Below, piece by piece: positions 43,967 to 51,798 of a stretch of DNA of 64,000 nt (position 1 is the first letter of the stretch; each line of letters begins with the position of its first letter). The DNA lies in contig CAJAIA010000030.1 of assembly GCA_903939735.1 (NCBI GenBank), forward strand, positions 62,001 to 126,000. The letters are read 5' to 3'. The notes under the pieces were generated by a model that was not told the DNA's origin, searched no databases, and saw only the letters and a program-made list of their open reading frames with translations. The position numbers were made by a program, and so were the translations under genes. Origin of the DNA: an uncultured Ignavibacteria bacterium (GTDB lineage: Bacteria; Bacteroidota; Ignavibacteria; Kapaibacteriales; Kapaibacteriaceae).

Positions 43967-44831
43967 TTTGAATCTGCTCCCTGATTCGCTCGAGTTCTTC
44001 CTTCATGGTTACGACGGTCATCGCAATCTCAGCATCATTACATTTTGAACCGATCGTGTTGATTTCTCGATTCATTTCCTGGACAAGGAAGTTTAGCTTA
44101 CGACCTGGTTGCTGTTCGGTGGACATGTACTGCTGGAAGTGCTTTATGTGGCTTCGCAAGCGGACACACTCTTCGGTGATGTCGAGCTTTTCCGACAGCA
44201 GCACGATTTCAAGCGACAGACGCGATTCGTCAATCGAGCTTTCATCAATAATCTGCCGCACACGCTCCCGCAGTCGTTCCCGCTCTGCCGGAATGCGCTC
44301 TTTACTGCGCTGCTCGACAATCTCCATAGCCGATGCGATAGTCTCGCAACGTGTCGTCAAGTCGCGTGCTAAGTCACGTCCTTCCATATCGCGCATAGAG
44401 TTCATTGCAACGAGTGCTTGTGCAATGGCGTCACGCAAGACAGGCCAGACATCTGGTCGTTCTCCTGAGCGGAGCGGTCGCTGAAAGATCGATGGGAAGG
44501 CTGTCAGATGCTCAATGCGAACTTCCCCACCAACGCCGAGCGTTGATTGGATCGACTTCATAGCCTCCAGATACTGTCGCGCCGTATCGAGATCAACACT
44601 CAGAGACGTCGTTTCTGCGTTTTCCTCACGTCGGATATAGAGATTCACCGATCCGCGGAGCACGTGCTCACGCACAACCTCACGAATCTTCCCCTCATGC
44701 TCTGAATACTCTTTCGGGAGCTTTACCGAGAGCTCCAAATAGCGTCCATTGACACTCCTGGCCTCGATTGTACACGGGGCATTATCGAGCGTGCACTCGC
44801 TTTTTCCGTAGCCTGTCATACTCCGAACCAT
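43956..44831 (-). CDS. yicC: YicC-family endoribonuclease
   Basis: A 291-residue YicC/YloC protein. It begins with the family hallmark MVRSMTGYGKSE and SVNGRYLELSVKLPKEY. It ends with the DUF1732 motif (FLVQEMNREINTIGSKCNDAEI ... MKEELERIREQIQNVE), which carries the conserved acidic and asparagine residues. YicC proteins are RNases implicated in sRNA turnover. A perfect promoter box (44873-44880) lies 41 bases upstream in the divergent gap. gmk overlaps its end by 11 bases. Confidence 0.93.
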   Translation of the reverse strand: MVRSMTGYGKSECTLDNAPCTIEARSVNGRYLELSVKLPKEYSEHEGKIREVVREHVLRGSVNLYIRREENAETTSLSVDLDTARQYLEAMKSIQSTLGVGGEVRIEHLTAFPSIFQRPLRSGERPDVWPVLRDAIAQALVAMNSMRDMEGRDLARDLTTRCETIASAMEIVEQRSKERIPAERERLRERVRQIIDESSIDESRLSLEIVLLSEKLDITEECVRLRSHIKHFQQYMSTEQQPGRKLNFLVQEMNREINTIGSKCNDAEIAMTVVTMKEELERIREQIQNVE

Positions 44832-44872
44832 GTCGCGTGCTCTCCGTGTAAACCGTGAATCGGAACAAACCG

Positions 44873-44880
44873 CAAAGATA
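44873..44880 (-). promoter_or_regulatory. -7 promoter box (TATCTTTG) of yicC-gmk
   Basis: An exact TAnnTTTG match on the minus strand, 41 bases upstream of the yicC ATG. It stands back to back with the promoter-like box of the divergent PNP gene at 44905-44912. Confidence 0.6.
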
Positions 44881-44904
44881 CGGTCTCATGCGAACTCGTT
44901 GGTG

Positions 44905-44912
44905 TATCTTGC
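44905..44912 (+). promoter_or_regulatory. Near-consensus -7 box (TATCTTGC) of the second PNP gene
   Basis: The plus strand reads TATCTTGC, two mismatches from TAnnTTTG, ending three bases before the ATG at 44916. Its position matches the other leaderless-type starts. Confidence 0.35.
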
Positions 44913-44915
44913 CGC

Positions 44916-45758
44916 ATGACGATTGTTGACGTACACGACCCCCGCTTGGAATTGCAGCGGTCGGCCGACTTCCTACGTGAACGCTGGGGCGCTCCCCCCG
45001 ATGTAGCGGTCGTGGCTGGGTCTGGTCTGTCAATCTTGCGCTCAATCGGACGCCAGATCGACGCAGTCGCGTATTCCGATCTTCCGGGCTTTGCTGGCAG
45101 CTCCGTTGCAGGCCATGGATCCGACCTCTGCCTTCTCGACGTCGCATCGAAGCGCGTTGCCCTCTTTACTGGCCGCGTCCATCTGTACGAGGGGCATGCA
45201 CCCCACACCGTTGCGCAGCATGCTGCATTGATGTCCTGCCTTGGCTGTTCGTCGATACTTTTGACGAATGCCTGCGGAGGATTACACCCAGCTCGGTCTG
45301 TTGGCGACATCGTGCTAGCTTCAGAGGTCATCAACTGGACCTTCCGGACTCTCGCAACGGGCTCGACGGACTCATCAGTTTCGTCTGCCCAACCGTCCAC
45401 CACGCTGAACCATCTCTGGCAGCGCACCATTCTCGACTCCTGCTCCCGGAATGGCATTGCGATCCATCGCGGCACGTTTGCCCAAATGATGGGGCCTTCC
45501 TACGAAACGCGCGCAGAGATTCGTATGCTCAGACGTCTCGGCGCAGATACCGTTGGAATGTCATCGGCCCTTGAGGCTCGTTGGGCAGCGTCACAAGGAA
45601 TGTCCGTTGCTATCGTTTCGTTGGTTACCAATACCCTGACCGACAGTGTCGTACGGAGCGTTACACACGAAGAGGTTATCGACGCAAGCGCCCGGGCCCA
45701 AGAACGCATTTGCGAAGTTGTACAATGTGCGATCAGCACCCTTCCACTCCCTGTATGA
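44916..45758 (+). CDS. Purine nucleoside phosphorylase, trimeric PNP family (copy 2)
   Basis: A 280-residue divergent paralogue of the PNP at 15072. It retains the phosphate loop GSGL (Ser36), AGHGSDL, GRVHLYEG, NACGGL, MGPSYETRAEIRMLRRLGADTVGMS and the base-recognition loop SLVTNTLTD. The key residue Asn239 matches human Asn243, which recognises 6-oxopurines; copy 1 has Asp at this place. It also has a Ser-rich insertion (STDSSVSSAQPSTT). It begins the operon running to RqcH, although the lipoprotein 16 bases downstream has its own promoter box. Role: guanosine/inosine salvage, by inference. Confidence 0.88.
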   Translation: MTIVDVHDPRLELQRSADFLRERWGAPPDVAVVAGSGLSILRSIGRQIDAVAYSDLPGFAGSSVAGHGSDLCLLDVASKRVALFTGRVHLYEGHAPHTVAQHAALMSCLGCSSILLTNACGGLHPARSVGDIVLASEVINWTFRTLATGSTDSSVSSAQPSTTLNHLWQRTILDSCSRNGIAIHRGTFAQMMGPSYETRAEIRMLRRLGADTVGMSSALEARWAASQGMSVAIVSLVTNTLTDSVVRSVTHEEVIDASARAQERICEVVQCAISTLPLPV

Positions 45759-45762
45759 AGTG

Positions 45763-45770
45763 TATTTTTG
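45763..45770 (+). promoter_or_regulatory. -7 promoter box (TATTTTTG) of the lipoprotein-ribD-RqcH operon
   Basis: An exact TAnnTTTG match ends four bases before the ATG at 45775, so the predicted transcription start coincides with the start codon. It lies in the 16-base gap after the PNP gene. Confidence 0.6.
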
Positions 45771-45774
45771 CTGC

Positions 45775-46596
45775 ATGACTACGTGCTCTACTCGAACAGC
45801 ATTGATGGCAGTTCTTCTTCTCGCAATGACGGCTATCAATGGTTGCCGCACTGCAGGAGTGAGCACGTTCACAACTACGAAGAAAGCTATTCGCGTCGAC
45901 CGACCGATGTTCGATGTGTTCGCGACACGCTTAAGTGATACGACGGTCCAGTTTCGATTCGTAACGACTTCCTCCTTACGCACTGTCGACAATTCGATCC
46001 GGTATGTCGATCTGATTCTTGGCACACCCACCGAACAGCAGGATTCGCTGCTTGTGTTTCCAACGCTTGCCCGCGATGACTCCAAGGATGGGCAGATCTA
46101 TGTGGTTGGCGAAGCTCTCTGGGAGTCTCCTCGTTTGCGGACACTGAGCAGCGTGCCGACTGATATAGCTGTCGTGACGGCATCTGATCACATAATCTTT
46201 TCCCAAACCGTTGAGATCCGAGAACCCATTGGACTCGATCTGTATCCTTCGATCATGGCGACCACCGATACATCGGTGAGCTTCCAGTGTCTGGCGCGTC
46301 GTGTCTTTGTTCCGCGTGGCGAGTACCTGCCATCAAGTGAGATGTTGCGTGTTCGCATCTTGGCGGAGAACGGAGACGTTGTATGGCGCTCAGACGAGGA
46401 TATGGCCTTTCTGGCCCTCGTGTCCCTAGTCCAACCACAAACCGCTGGCCGACTGCATGTATACGAGATGCCCTGGAATGGACGCACCTCGGCCGGTAAG
46501 CGTATGCGCGCAGGTACGTACCGAGCAGAATTCATCATTCCAGCGCGACCGAACGAATACGGTGCATTCCTCGACTTCACATGGCCTCTCCGATGA
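45775..46596 (+). CDS. Lipoprotein with a BsuPI/FlgD-Ig-like domain
   Basis: A 273-residue predicted lipoprotein with lipobox AINGC (Cys24). The first domain (about 40-150) is an unrecognised beta-rich fold. The second resembles the BsuPI/FlgD-type immunoglobulin domain, with the typical ending MPWNGRTSAGKRMRAGTYRAEF (W-x-G ... G-x-x-x-x-x-G-x-Y). The start at 45775 is supported by a perfect promoter box immediately upstream; the frame is open further 5' but inside the PNP gene. It overlaps ribD by ATGA. Function unknown; possibly a protease-inhibitor-like or structural envelope protein. Confidence 0.75.
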   Translation: MTTCSTRTALMAVLLLAMTAINGCRTAGVSTFTTTKKAIRVDRPMFDVFATRLSDTTVQFRFVTTSSLRTVDNSIRYVDLILGTPTEQQDSLLVFPTLARDDSKDGQIYVVGEALWESPRLRTLSSVPTDIAVVTASDHIIFSQTVEIREPIGLDLYPSIMATTDTSVSFQCLARRVFVPRGEYLPSSEMLRVRILAENGDVVWRSDEDMAFLALVSLVQPQTAGRLHVYEMPWNGRTSAGKRMRAGTYRAEFIIPARPNEYGAFLDFTWPLR

Positions 46597-47675
46597 ATCA
46601 CGAGCATTGGATGCGTCATGCGTGCATGCTTGCACGACGAGGTACAGGTCATGTAAGCCCGAATCCGCGCGTTGGCGCTGTCGTTGTTCGTAACAATCAA
46701 ATTGTTGCGGAAGGTTGGCATAAGGTGTTCGGCGGACCACATGCGGAAGCAAATGCTCTTGCAGCATTTGACGGAATCATCGATGGTGCAACACTCTATG
46801 TGACACTTGAGCCATGTTCTCACATTGGGAAGCAGCCTGCCTGTACGACGGCGATCCTCGCCTCAGGCATTCAAACAGTGGTTGTTGGGATGCACGATCC
46901 AAACCCCAATGTGCAGGGCGGCGGAATCGAAATTCTTCGCCAACACGGCATCACGGTCATTACCGATGTCTGCCGCGAGGAATGCATGTGGATCAATCGG
47001 TTCTTTACGACGTGGGTAGCGCAACATCGCAGCTATGTGATTGGCAAGATCGCTACCACTGCTGACGGATGCGCACGGGCAACAACGCACGATGGGCGCT
47101 GGATCACTTCTTTGGCGAGTCGGACTCGCGTGCACGATCTTCGCGCTGAGGTAGACTGTGTCCTCTCCGGTATCGGAACCGTTCTGGCAGATGATCCGCT
47201 CTTTACCGTTCGCCATGTGGATGGTCGAAATCCTGCACGGGCTATTCTCGACACTACATGTTCAATGCCGCCGTCAACTGCAATCGCTCAGACAGCACGT
47301 GAGATTCCGACCTACATCTTCTGCTCGAATGATGCCTCGCAGTCGTCTGAAGCACAAGCATTGCGTGCATCCGGATGCATCGTTGTTCCATCGCTTGTCA
47401 TCAATGATCGACTCGATCTTGGCAACGTGATGACGACACTTGCGAGTTTTGGATTCACATCGGTGATGGTCGAATCCGGACCAACCCTGATGCAGGCTAT
47501 GGTCCAACATGGCATTCTTGATGAGATCGAGATCCACACAGGCATAGGACAAGGCGATGCATCATGCATCTGGGACCCTGTGTGTGTTTCACCAGACCCA
47601 CATCAGTATGTGCAGCACAGCGTTGCGCTATGCGACGGAGATACCCACACAGTCTATACACGGAGCCTTGCATGA
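46593..47675 (+). CDS. ribD: Bifunctional riboflavin biosynthesis protein RibD
   Basis: A 360-residue enzyme carrying out the deamination and the reduction steps of early riboflavin synthesis. The N-terminal deaminase has zinc ligands in GGPHAEANAL (His50, Glu52) and PCSHIGKQPACTTAIL (Cys75, Cys84). The C-terminal reductase starts at GKIATTADGCARATTHDGRW and has VDCVLSGIGTVLADDP and VMVESGPTLMQAM. The start is the ATG overlapping the lipoprotein stop; an ATG four codons earlier is possible. No other rib genes or FMN riboswitch are present here. Confidence 0.94.
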   Translation: MNHEHWMRHACMLARRGTGHVSPNPRVGAVVVRNNQIVAEGWHKVFGGPHAEANALAAFDGIIDGATLYVTLEPCSHIGKQPACTTAILASGIQTVVVGMHDPNPNVQGGGIEILRQHGITVITDVCREECMWINRFFTTWVAQHRSYVIGKIATTADGCARATTHDGRWITSLASRTRVHDLRAEVDCVLSGIGTVLADDPLFTVRHVDGRNPARAILDTTCSMPPSTAIAQTAREIPTYIFCSNDASQSSEAQALRASGCIVVPSLVINDRLDLGNVMTTLASFGFTSVMVESGPTLMQAMVQHGILDEIEIHTGIGQGDASCIWDPVCVSPDPHQYVQHSVALCDGDTHTVYTRSLA

Positions 47676-48985
47676 AGGGTATTTGGATAGCACTACTTCT
47701 ACTCCTCTCGATGCAATCATTGTTCAGTCAGACGCAAGAACTGCGTGCGATCGAAGACGCGGCGCGAGCTAGCGATTGGAAACGTGTCGAGCAGTTATCC
47801 GGCGTGTACCTGAAGCGCCATCCAAATGACAGATCGATACTCTACATTCTTCCACTGGCACAAATGCGCCTCGGTAAGTTTGATCGGGCACTGGTGTCGG
47901 CACAACACCTTCGTGCATCCGACTCTCTTCGTATTCAACCATGGCTCATGATCTCCGAATGTGAGATGGCATTGAATCGGATGTCAGATGCTGTGTCGAC
48001 TCTGGAACGCGTCCGCGTACGTTTTCCTGATTCTGTTCAGGCTACCTGGGCTCTTGGAATGGCGTATGCACGGAGTGGGCGCTATGAAGAGGCTATTGAG
48101 CCACTCGAGGAAGCGATGTTCCGGCGTCCGGATGTTCCTGGTATAACTGAACAGCTCGCGCGATGCTACCACGCCACAGGCCGTTTCTCAGAATCTGCTG
48201 AACTCTTCCAGGCTGTAACGGACCGTTCACCAAATAATGCAGACGCATGGTTGAAGTACGGCGAATCGCTTCTTGCGACGCGAAAGCTTGATTCAGCACG
48301 TAGGTCATTCGAAATGGCACGCAGACTCCAGCCCGATAGCGCCAATGCCTATCTCGCTCTCACTGCCGTGCTCAGCGAGCTGGGACGCCACGACGAAGCT
48401 CTCGGCGTTGCTCGAACACTCACACAACGACGTCCGCGCGATCCACAAGGATGGTACAACTTCGGCTTGCTGTCTCTAGCAGCAAAACAAGCAGACACAG
48501 CTATTCGCTGCTTTCGGACAGCGATCAGTATCCAGCCATCCTACCCTGAAGCATATTTCAATCTCGCTCTCGCATACGAAGACCAAGGCTTTCTTGAAGA
48601 TGCCTCTGTTGCGTTGAAACGCTGCGCATTGACAAGTTCGACAATGGCACCTGATGCCTACAACTCACTGGCGATTATTTACCGCCGTGAGGGTCGATTC
48701 GACGAATCCATAGCAACACATACGCAAGCTATTGCCCTGCGTGATACTTCTGCCATTTTTCATGCTGCACGTATCAACACGTATTTCGAAGCATCTCGCT
48801 GCGAGCAGGGATCGGCCATCATAGAGCTTACGCGCAAACGATTCCCGGAGAATGCGGATGTTCTCTACGCTTGTGCACGCTGTTATGTTCGCACCGGCAA
48901 ACGCGACGATGTTGCAGCGATCGAGGCCATTCTTGCAACAAAGGCACCTGCTATGGCAGAACAATTGCGATTGATGATGAAATGA
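47672..48985 (+). CDS. Exported TPR-repeat protein
   Basis: A 437-residue protein with a signal peptide (MKGIWIALLLLLSMQSLFSQ), followed by about eleven tetratricopeptide repeats, e.g. ATWALGMAYARSGRYEEAIEPLEEA, AYLALTAVLSELGRHDEALGVA and AYFNLALAYEDQGFLEDASVAL. It is a likely periplasmic scaffold. ATG overlaps the ribD stop, and its own stop overlaps the next start, so it is probably co-expressed with the repeat/HEAT protein. No enzymatic domain seen. Confidence 0.86.
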   Translation: MKGIWIALLLLLSMQSLFSQTQELRAIEDAARASDWKRVEQLSGVYLKRHPNDRSILYILPLAQMRLGKFDRALVSAQHLRASDSLRIQPWLMISECEMALNRMSDAVSTLERVRVRFPDSVQATWALGMAYARSGRYEEAIEPLEEAMFRRPDVPGITEQLARCYHATGRFSESAELFQAVTDRSPNNADAWLKYGESLLATRKLDSARRSFEMARRLQPDSANAYLALTAVLSELGRHDEALGVARTLTQRRPRDPQGWYNFGLLSLAAKQADTAIRCFRTAISIQPSYPEAYFNLALAYEDQGFLEDASVALKRCALTSSTMAPDAYNSLAIIYRREGRFDESIATHTQAIALRDTSAIFHAARINTYFEASRCEQGSAIIELTRKRFPENADVLYACARCYVRTGKRDDVAAIEAILATKAPAMAEQLRLMMK

Positions 48986-51798
48986 CACGAAATCGTACAA
49001 TTCCCTCGATCTTCATTGGCATTGCAATCGTCATTGCGTTCGTCTGCTTCGCTACACATGCAGTAGCACAGCGATCGATTCCTCCGCTTGCAACAACGCA
49101 ACTCGAACGAGCGCTCGAGCGCATCGGTATGCGGGTGAGCGATCTTGCGATGCCCCCTGATCTCCTGGACCGTGATCGTCTGCGAACAGCAATGCACGAC
49201 TCGTTGTTCTCACAACCACTTTCTGCGGTTGATCGCCTCGATGACCTCCGTGAGGTGTTTGGCCAACGCGACAACGCGACGATGTACCAGGTATACCAGC
49301 AGCTCATGGCTGATGTTGGACTCGGCTCGTATATCCCGGCAGATTACACGAGTACAATGAAGGTCGACCAGGTTGTTGAGCGTCTGGGGTCCGACCCAAC
49401 AATGCGTCTAAACTTCATTACGTCTATTCTGCTCCTCCGTTATGTCTCCGCTATCATCACAGCAGGCGATGATATGACACGAGCCCGCACGACCATCCGA
49501 ACGCGATATGCGCGAGCACTCGGACTCGACTCGTTATGGATGCTTGATCGCGAAGACGAAACCTCTACTCTCTGGCAAATGACGACCGATGAACGTCGTC
49601 AGAGGCGTATTGCGAGTGAAATGTATGCAGGCGTACCAAGCAACGTTGCCCAGGATATCATTGGTACGGGCCTCTCCCTCTATCAGCAGCTGTTGCTGTT
49701 CACCTTGCAGAGCGATCTCACGCGCGATATCCTCCGGGACTCAGTGCAATCGGCTACATTCGATTCGCCGATCGGTCGCATCGCAGTTGGTGGTCCAGGC
49801 AACGATACATACACAGGTACATATGCCGTCATCATTGATGTGGGTGGTGATGACGTCTACCAACTCGACGGTCAGCGTCGAAGTGATCTGCTACGTCGGC
49901 CAGTCCAGTGCATTATTGATCTCGACGGCAACGACACGTATCGATCTGGCAGCTATAGCCTTGGATCTGGATTCGCCGGTGCTGGCATTCTGATTGATCG
50001 ACGTGGAAATGACGTTTATGTGGGTGGCGACTTCAGCCTCGGCTGTGGCGTGCTGGGGGTTGGCATCGTTCACGATCTTGAAGGCGATGATCTCTATGCA
50101 TCTGGCGTGAACACACAGGGGGCTGGCATCTATGGCATCGGCTTCATGCTTGATGATAGCGGCCACGATACCTACCGATGCCATGCTCAGGGTCAGGGTT
50201 TTGGCGGTACTGCCGGAGTTGGCCTTCTCAACGATGTCAACGGAAATGACCAGTATATCGCAGCCAGTCCATACGTCGACATTCTTCGATACGACTCACA
50301 TCAGATAACGTTTGCCCAGGGAGCAGCGCTTGGATCACGTCCGTTAGCTTCAGGTGGCATGGGGATTCTCCTTGAGCACAACGGTAACGACCACTACGTG
50401 TGCGACATTTATGGTCAGGGCACTGGCTATTGGTTCGCTCTAGGTGGACTTGTTGATGTTCGAGGCGATGATCGCTACGAAGCCTATCAATACGCGCAAG
50501 GATCCGGCGTACACTTTGCAACAGGCATTCTGCGTGACATGCAAGGGAACGATGTCTACGTTTCGCATGGCGTATCAATGGGGTGCGGACACGATATCGC
50601 TCTTGGCGTGCTGCTTGACGAACAGGGAGATGATGCGTACGTCGTCGAGAGCCTTTCACTCGGTGGCGGCAACGCCAACGCAGTGTCGATCTTCATGGAT
50701 CTCCTAGGGAACGATTCGTATATCGCGCAACACGAGCCGTCGACGATGGGTTATTCCGACCTTCGTCGTTCCTACGGGATGATTGGTGTATTCGTCGATG
50801 CCAATGGCGTTGATTCCTATACGTCCACGCTCCGCAACAATACGTGGTCGACGAAGTCAACCTATGGAGTGTTTGTCGATACGACCACTGCATCGACAGG
50901 AAATCAACAGCAGGCTATGACCCAACCAGCATCACAGGCTGAGAAGTACCAACTGGCCACTGCCATAGACAGTCTCTTTATTCAAGCATCTGCTGCGCCG
51001 TTGCGCTTCCAGGCGAATGTTGTCCCGGCTCGTGCCGCACTCGGTGCTCGTGGAGACGAGGCGCTTCCCTACCTCGTCCAGCAGATGTCTACGCAAATGC
51101 CACGTGAGCGCATAACACTCGAAACCGTTCTTCCGAAGATTTATGAATCTTCTACCGAACGCACGCGCCTCGTGTTACACGAACAGCTCCGCTCGCAGGA
51201 CGCATCGGCATCAGCTCTTGCAGCTACCATCCTTGGCAAAGTCCGCGACACAACATGCATAGCCGATTTGATTGCGATGTCCAACGATGCCTCATGGCGG
51301 CGACGTCGATTAGCGGTATTTACTTGGGGTGAGCTCAATGATTCGCTGTTTGCCGGCGCATTCACGCACCTACTCCGCGATCCCGTCCCGTACGTTCGAC
51401 AGCGCGCTGCGTTCGCTCTTGGTAAGGTAGCAGGCTCATCCTTCGATTCAGTGCGACTGGCCCTCTATGATGACGAACAGATTGTGCGCCACGCAGCAGT
51501 TGAAGGATTGCTCCGTGGTCCTCGGCGACCTATGCGCGAGATTCGTTCATGGTGTGCAAACATTAACGATCCCGTAACACTTCGGAGCAATCTTCGACTT
51601 CTCGGATGTTCTGATACAACCGAAGCCGACGTCCGGGAACTTGCGGTGTGGTTCAATTCGTCGTCAGTTCTCATGCAAGAGTCGATCACACATTTGCTGC
51701 CGTCACTCCCAATGCCATGGCGCTCGATGACAGCTGATCAGCTCACCCTGCTGGCACAGCCTGTGTCCAAGCGAAAGCAACGCCGAACACAGCGATGA
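48982..51798 (+). CDS. Secreted protein with tandem GND-x-Y repeats and HEAT repeats
   Basis: A 938-residue exported protein. It has a signal-like N-terminus (IPSIFIGIAIVIAFVCFATHAVAQ), then a helical region to about residue 265. About ten copies of an about 26-residue repeat follow (about 270-617) with pattern D-x-x-G-[ND]-D-x-Y ... G-x-G ... G-[IVL]-x-x-D, for example IDRRGNDVYVGGDFSLGCGV and HDLEGDDLYASGVNTQGAGI. Next come a linker and HEAT-type helical repeats at about 735-865 (VRQRAAFALGKVAG, VRHAAVEGLLRG). The GND turns look like calcium-binding solenoid turns but are longer than RTX nonapeptides. I do not recognise the family. It overlaps both neighbours by ATGA. Confidence 0.8.
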   Translation: MTRNRTIPSIFIGIAIVIAFVCFATHAVAQRSIPPLATTQLERALERIGMRVSDLAMPPDLLDRDRLRTAMHDSLFSQPLSAVDRLDDLREVFGQRDNATMYQVYQQLMADVGLGSYIPADYTSTMKVDQVVERLGSDPTMRLNFITSILLLRYVSAIITAGDDMTRARTTIRTRYARALGLDSLWMLDREDETSTLWQMTTDERRQRRIASEMYAGVPSNVAQDIIGTGLSLYQQLLLFTLQSDLTRDILRDSVQSATFDSPIGRIAVGGPGNDTYTGTYAVIIDVGGDDVYQLDGQRRSDLLRRPVQCIIDLDGNDTYRSGSYSLGSGFAGAGILIDRRGNDVYVGGDFSLGCGVLGVGIVHDLEGDDLYASGVNTQGAGIYGIGFMLDDSGHDTYRCHAQGQGFGGTAGVGLLNDVNGNDQYIAASPYVDILRYDSHQITFAQGAALGSRPLASGGMGILLEHNGNDHYVCDIYGQGTGYWFALGGLVDVRGDDRYEAYQYAQGSGVHFATGILRDMQGNDVYVSHGVSMGCGHDIALGVLLDEQGDDAYVVESLSLGGGNANAVSIFMDLLGNDSYIAQHEPSTMGYSDLRRSYGMIGVFVDANGVDSYTSTLRNNTWSTKSTYGVFVDTTTASTGNQQQAMTQPASQAEKYQLATAIDSLFIQASAAPLRFQANVVPARAALGARGDEALPYLVQQMSTQMPRERITLETVLPKIYESSTERTRLVLHEQLRSQDASASALAATILGKVRDTTCIADLIAMSNDASWRRRRLAVFTWGELNDSLFAGAFTHLLRDPVPYVRQRAAFALGKVAGSSFDSVRLALYDDEQIVRHAAVEGLLRGPRRPMREIRSWCANINDPVTLRSNLRLLGCSDTTEADVRELAVWFNSSSVLMQESITHLLPSLPMPWRSMTADQLTLLAQPVSKRKQRRTQR
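49790..50830 (+). repeat. Protein-level tandem repeat array (about ten copies of about 26 residues)
   Basis: Within the gene at 48982-51798, units begin with D-x-x-G-N/D-D-x-Y and contain a central Q/L-G-x-G and a terminal G-hydrophobic pair. Spacing is 26-27 residues for most units. One unit near 50240-50350 is lengthened by about 20 residues. DNA identity between units is low, so this is an old, conserved array. Confidence 0.75.

Noticed and set aside
44816-45475. 219-codon minus-strand frame antisense to the second PNP gene
   Set aside because: The PNP reading frame has full family motifs; the antisense frame is Arg/Ser/Pro-rich with no domain, and it would run across the yicC promoter.
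46580-46600. FMN riboswitch upstream of ribD
   Set aside because: ribD starts inside the upstream lipoprotein gene, leaving no leader, and none of the conserved FMN-aptamer blocks is present.
49790-50830. RTX calcium-binding nonapeptide toxin repeats
   Set aside because: GND/GDD turns occur once per about 26 residues, not in tandem GGxGxDxUx nonapeptides, and no type I secretion genes or toxin domain are present.
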